From Dromaius novaehollandiae (lineage: Eukaryota; Chordata; Aves; Casuariiformes; Dromaiidae), in the NCBI RefSeq assembly GCF_036370855.1, contig NC_088113.1:21100501-21164500 (forward strand): DNA of 64,000 nt. Direction: 5' to 3'. The position numbers and the translations under genes were made by a program. The notes beneath the pieces were generated by a model. It did not search any database and was not told where the DNA came from. It worked only from the letters and a program-made list of their open reading frames with translations. Below are positions 62,640-64,000 of the stretch, piece after piece; positions within the stretch are counted from its first letter, which is position 1; the number at the start of each line of letters is the position of its first letter.

Positions 62640-64000
62640 GTGAGAATGTCCTCTACCTCGCTGAAAACATTTTGGAATTGTTTATAATGCTCCTCTTACA
62701 ATGTTAAGAAAAATAGTCATTCAGAAAGCTTAACCTGAGTTAAAAAGATACGTATTTGTATCAATCTTTGCAGAGAGAGGGTTTCTGATCAAACTGACCC
62801 TTACATAGATATACCAAAGGGAATGCAAGCAATGCTTAAATCTATCTATTCATTTTCTAAATGCATCTTTACCTTTTCTGGCCAATCTTCCCATTCTTCT
62901 TACTCAGTCTGTGTCTTGCTGTGGCCACGTCAAGGGATTGTGCATGCTTTATATATCTTCATAACCCAGGCTAATGAAGGCAGAAATTGGCAAAGAGGAG
63001 GATACTTTGGGTGGAGACACTTTGTTTTATATACCATTTTTATTGTTTCTCCATATATTTGATTACACTGGCCATTGACCTAACAAGGTAAAATATTGAA
63101 GAACAGGTGTTAGGGCAGGTTGCCTTTTATTGTGATGTTATTAAGCTGTACAAAGAAAGGTCTCTGAGTGGAGGGTGCCAAGAAATCAAACATTGTTAGA
63201 AAGTGAACATTGGTTTCTTTGCTCTGCAGCCATGATTTCTTTTGACCACCCTGGAGGCAGCGTCTGTGCAACGGCCACGCTAGGAAGAAAGGGTTGTGTT
63301 GAGCTCCCTGCTGGGCGGCTCAGATCAGAAGTGCTCAGACTTGGACACACAAGGCAGAAGAAGGTCTTGGAAATACAGCAAGGATGCCCTCCTGCAAGGA
63401 TGGATGAGCCACTTGCTGCTTTTGCTCAGGCCTATCGGAAGTTTGTTGATGGCAACGGGAGTGTTTCCATTGAGTTCAGTGAGTTTTAAACCAGACAGAA
63501 GGTCAGGCTTTTTGAAGGTATTGTCTCTAACATCCGGAACAGTCACTTGTGATAATTCCTGCCTGCCTTTACCTCATTCCCAAGCAAAAGCCACTGACAA
63601 TATTTACAGTAACTGATAGAGAAAATGGTGGATGATGTCCACCCTCTTTGACACTGTAGGGACATTGAGCAGTGGAAGCATCCATGGAAGGAGTAAGAGT
63701 CCTCTTCCTTCATGTGTTGTCTTCTCTCAAGCCAGCCTGACGCTGAGCCTTGAGAGAAAGAATGAATTTGGGAAAAATAATATGATTTACATCATAGCCC
63801 TGACTGTTTTTTGCGCTGCAAGAACAGCATCCTTTTGCTGGCTTTTGCTTTAGGGGCATGCTGGGGTGCTGTTTTGCACACTGTCCTCCTGGCAGGCCCA
63901 AGTTCACTTTGTCTAATATTCATGCTGACCAGACATGGTGAGAAATGGCATTCTCACCCCACTGATCTTGGCCCTGCTCAGTGCTGGCCTTGCTGGTTGA
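62640..64000. other. Upstream flank of TENP
   Basis: No gene is recognised. Nuclear-receptor half-sites read on the minus strand include GGGTCA near 62790 and AGGTCA near 63075, of unknown significance. Open frames at 63.2-63.6 kb on both strands overlap and lack signatures. Confidence 0.45.

Overview
The window is nuclear DNA from a bird. It has large introns with GT-AG junctions, AT-rich intergenic sequence, one GC-rich CpG island and old CR1-type LINE remnants. It also carries a minus-strand gene I recognise as TENP, the avian egg-white and neural-precursor protein of the BPI/LBP/PLUNC (BPI-fold) family. Its reconstructed protein differs at many positions from the chicken TENP I remember, so the species is probably not chicken. 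No prokaryotic gene, rRNA, tRNA, CRISPR array or intact transposon was found. Most long open frames are chance or antisense frames.

Layout. (1) About 3.4-9.5 kb, plus strand: splice-flanked fragments of a WD40-repeat gene. They resemble the EFCAB8/WDR49 type, which neighbours the BPI-fold cluster in mammals. Stops and a lost repeat Trp suggest decay. (2) 15.55-24.0 kb, plus strand: a BPI-fold family B gene ('gene 1'). Fourteen coding exons are phase-consistent and the terminal exon is unresolved. (3) 24-37.4 kb: no gene I can name, but a CpG island at about 30.36-31.72 kb, local tandem repeats and an antisense CR1 remnant. (4) 37.5-50.5 kb, plus strand: a complete 15-coding-exon BPI-fold gene of 459 residues. 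It has a TATA box, a 5' noncoding exon and a polyadenylation signal, and is the candidate for ovocalyxin-36 (OCX36). (5) 50.5-55.7 kb: convergent intergenic spacer. (6) 55.97-62.63 kb, minus strand: complete TENP, 15 coding exons and 452 residues, with a TATA box and a 5' noncoding exon. (7) 62.65-64.0 kb: upstream flank of TENP.

The three BPI-fold genes share almost the same exon plan. The intron phase series is 1,2,2,2,0,1,0,0,0,0,2,0,1,0, and many homologous exons have equal lengths (105, 156, 64, 54, 68 and 64 nt). This shows tandem duplication from one ancestor. All three start with a signal peptide and keep Cys residues in exons 4 and 6, where the family's conserved disulfide lies. OCX36 and TENP are known as eggshell-membrane and egg-white proteins of the BPI family, so the block reads as an avian egg-defence locus. 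That role is inferred from family knowledge. Exon structures were built by eye from open frames, splice consensus and phase, with no transcript evidence.
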